Shown piece after piece: positions 62,269 to 64,000 of a stretch of DNA of 64,000 bases. The notes below the pieces were generated by a model, which made no database searches, was not told the origin of the DNA, and saw only the letters and a program-made list of their open reading frames with translations. The translations under genes and the position numbers were made by a program. The stretch is from Thalassospira lohafexi. GTDB lineage: Bacteria; Pseudomonadota; Alphaproteobacteria; Rhodospirillales; Thalassospiraceae. The stretch lies in assembly GCF_002844275.1 (NCBI RefSeq), contig NZ_NXGX01000005.1, positions 62,001 through 126,000 on the forward strand, read 5' to 3'. Numbering within the stretch: the stretch's first letter is position 1; every line of letters begins with the position of its first letter.

Positions 62269-64000
62269 GGTCAAAACAACCTGCCCCTATTGCGGTGTTG
62301 GCTGTGGCCTGATCATTTCGCCAACCCGTGATGGATTTGCTGTCGGCGGCGATCCCGATCACCCGGCCAACTTTGGGCGGATATGCTCCAAAGGGGCCGC
62401 GCTGATTGATACGATCACGGCGGAAACCAAACGTGATTTCCGCTTGCTCGACCCCGAAGTCGACGGCGCAAAAACCGATTGGTCCACCGCCATATCCGCA
62501 ACCGCCGACCGCCTACGTGACACCATCGCGCAGCACGGGCCAAAATCGGTGGCGTTTTATGTTTCCGGTCAACTTCTGACCGAGGATTATTATGTCGCCA
62601 ACAAACTGATTAAGGGCTTCATCGGATCGCCCCATATCGACACCAATTCGCGCCTGTGCATGGCATCGACAGTGGTCGGGCACAAACGTGCGTTTGGTGC
62701 GGACGTGGTGCCAGGCTGCTACGAAGACCTTGAAATCGCTGATCTGGTCATTCTGACCGGATCAAATTTGGCATGGTGTCATCCGGTGCTTAATCAGCGC
62801 CTGCGCGCGGCCAAGGAAAAGCACGGCACGAAGATTATCGTGATTGATCCACGCCGCACGGCAAGTTGCGATATTGCCGACTTGCACCTGCCGATCAAAC
62901 CGGGCAGCGACGTTGCCCTGTTTAACGGGTTGCTGGCATGGCTTGATCAGACCGGCAATACCGACCTTAAATACGTCGCCCGCCATGTTAGCGGCTATGA
63001 ACAGGCCGTGGCAGAGGCCCGTGCCGACTGCCCCGATCTCGAGACAACCGCAAAAAAATGCGGGCTCGACACCCATGACAGTGCTGATGCATTCGGCTCA
63101 GGTCTGGGGAAATTGGAAACGTTCTTTAGCTGGTTTGCCGCCTTTGATCGCACCGTGACGGTGTTTTCACAAGGGGTCAACCAATCCTCAAGCGGATCGG
63201 ACAAGGTCAATTCGATCCTTAATAGCCATCTGGCAACCGGTCGTGTCGGCAAACCGGGCTCCAGCCCGTTTTCCGTCACTGGCCAGCCCAACGCCATGGG
63301 CGGGCGCGAGGTTGGCGGCCTTGCCAATCAGCTCGCCGCCCATATGAACCCAAACGATCCGGTTGATGTCGATCGCGTCAAACGGTTCTGGAAATCAGAC
63401 GTTCTGGAACCGGGCGAAGGCCTTAAAGCGGTTGATATGTTTCGCGCGATTGAAACCGGCGAGATCAAGGCCGTCTGGATCATGGCCACCAATCCCGCCG
63501 TCAGCCTGCCCGATGCGGATCGCGTGCGCCTGGCCCTGTCGCGCTGCCCGTTGGTGATTGTATCGGACGTGGTCAGTGATACCGACACATTACGCCATGC
63601 CCATATCAAATTGCCCGCATCCGGTTGGGCGGAAAAATCGGGCACCGTGACCAATTCCGAACGCCGTATTTCACGCCAGCGCCCATTCCGTGATGCTCAG
63701 GGCAATGCCAAACCCGACTGGTGGATCATGTCCGAAGTCGCCAAATCCATGGGATACGGCAAATCGTTCAAATATAGCGGTCCAAGTGATATTTTCGCCG
63801 AACATGCCGCCCTGTCAGAATTTGAAAATGATGGGCTGCGCGCCTTTGACATTGGCGTCTGGCACAAGGCAAAAAAATCCGCCTATGACGCAATGGAGCC
63901 CTTCCAATGGCCCGCATCGCGCAAGAACCAGCCTATTACCGGCTCTGAACGCCTTTATGGCAATGGCATTTTCACCACATCAAGTGGCCGTGCGAAAATG
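62258..64000 (+). CDS. nasA: Assimilatory nitrate reductase catalytic subunit, 3' end outside window
   Basis: 581 codons visible, frame open to the window end. N-terminal [4Fe-4S] ligands Cys9, Cys12, Cys16 and Cys43 (CPYCGVGC, RICSKG), the molybdenum-ligand Cys in TNSRLCMASTVV, and molybdopterin segments SNLAWCHPVLNQRL, IVIDPRRTASCDIADLHLPIKPGSD, QGVNQSSSGSDKVN and GQPNAMGGREVGGLANQLAAH. Cytoplasmic, no signal peptide. Reduces nitrate to nitrite for NirBD. The ATG lies inside the nirD reading frame, so the two are coupled. Confidence 0.95.
   Translation, partial: MRDEVKTTCPYCGVGCGLIISPTRDGFAVGGDPDHPANFGRICSKGAALIDTITAETKRDFRLLDPEVDGAKTDWSTAISATADRLRDTIAQHGPKSVAFYVSGQLLTEDYYVANKLIKGFIGSPHIDTNSRLCMASTVVGHKRAFGADVVPGCYEDLEIADLVILTGSNLAWCHPVLNQRLRAAKEKHGTKIIVIDPRRTASCDIADLHLPIKPGSDVALFNGLLAWLDQTGNTDLKYVARHVSGYEQAVAEARADCPDLETTAKKCGLDTHDSADAFGSGLGKLETFFSWFAAFDRTVTVFSQGVNQSSSGSDKVNSILNSHLATGRVGKPGSSPFSVTGQPNAMGGREVGGLANQLAAHMNPNDPVDVDRVKRFWKSDVLEPGEGLKAVDMFRAIETGEIKAVWIMATNPAVSLPDADRVRLALSRCPLVIVSDVVSDTDTLRHAHIKLPASGWAEKSGTVTNSERRISRQRPFRDAQGNAKPDWWIMSEVAKSMGYGKSFKYSGPSDIFAEHAALSEFENDGLRAFDIGVWHKAKKSAYDAMEPFQWPASRKNQPITGSERLYGNGIFTTSSGRAKM

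Noticed and set aside
1..64000. CRISPR arrays, tRNA or rRNA genes, insertion sequences, phage genes
   Set aside because: No regularly spaced repeats, no cloverleaf or rRNA sequence, and no transposase, integrase or phage proteins were recognised on either strand.

Overview
The window is a gene-dense 64 kb stretch of a free-living alphaproteobacterium. GC is moderately high, and the gene families (HAAT, POPT and TRAP transporters, DUF1127, NasS/NasT, an ScfR-type regulator, a sodium-symporter histidine kinase) resemble a marine Rhodospirillales such as Thalassospira. That genus is an inference from gene content, not a measurement. I saw no tRNA, rRNA, insertion sequence, prophage or CRISPR array. 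The region is chromosomal metabolic DNA built almost entirely of nutrient uptake and catabolic operons, each with its own regulator.

Layout. 1-2.8 kb: end of a sugar ABC transporter operon (two permeases, one with an unusual membrane N-terminus, and an ATPase). 3-3.9 kb: Lrp regulator and a DUF1127 protein. 4.0-8.4 kb: a molybdenum hydroxylase of the isoquinoline 1-oxidoreductase type with its XdhC and MocA-like maturation proteins. 8.5-10.5 kb: a two-component system. 10.5-19.7 kb: a HAAT-type ABC system in which LivM, LivG and LivF are one polypeptide, with a cytosine-deaminase-like amidohydrolase, a SnoaL-like protein, a GntR regulator and a gamma-glutamyltransferase-like enzyme. Shared palindromes tie the two divergent promoters together. 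19.7-29.1 kb: tyrosine/homogentisate catabolism (maiA, fahA, hmgA with a MarR regulator, hpd with an Lrp regulator), with an IclR regulator and a TRAP transporter lying between hmgA and hpd. 29.2-34.4 kb: a five-gene HAAT transporter with a Tat-exported binding protein. 34.6-39.7 kb: an ScfR-type regulator, a single-domain response regulator, a small membrane protein and a symporter-histidine kinase fusion. 40.0-47.6 kb: a LacI regulator translationally overlapped with a polyamine-type ABC transporter, a nucleoside hydrolase and adenine deaminase, read here as a purine salvage operon. 47.7-55.4 kb: an XRE-cupin regulator, an L-2-hydroxyacid oxidase, a second TRAP transporter, a DapA-family aldolase and a FAD-linked hydroxyacid dehydrogenase. 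55.5-64 kb: nitrate assimilation (nasS, nasT, narK, nirB, nirD and the start of nasA).

The strongest non-coding result is in the nitrate region. Both narK and nirB have sigma-54-like promoters and leader RNAs with two hexaloop hairpins of the kind bound by ANTAR regulators, and NasT, encoded next door, is an ANTAR protein. In the nirB leader the second hairpin overlaps the 5' arm of an intrinsic terminator, so a complete antitermination switch can be read from the sequence. A second theme is that several operons carry a strong hairpin directly behind the binding-protein or enzyme gene and before the permease or maturation genes, which would set a high ratio of the first product over the rest.
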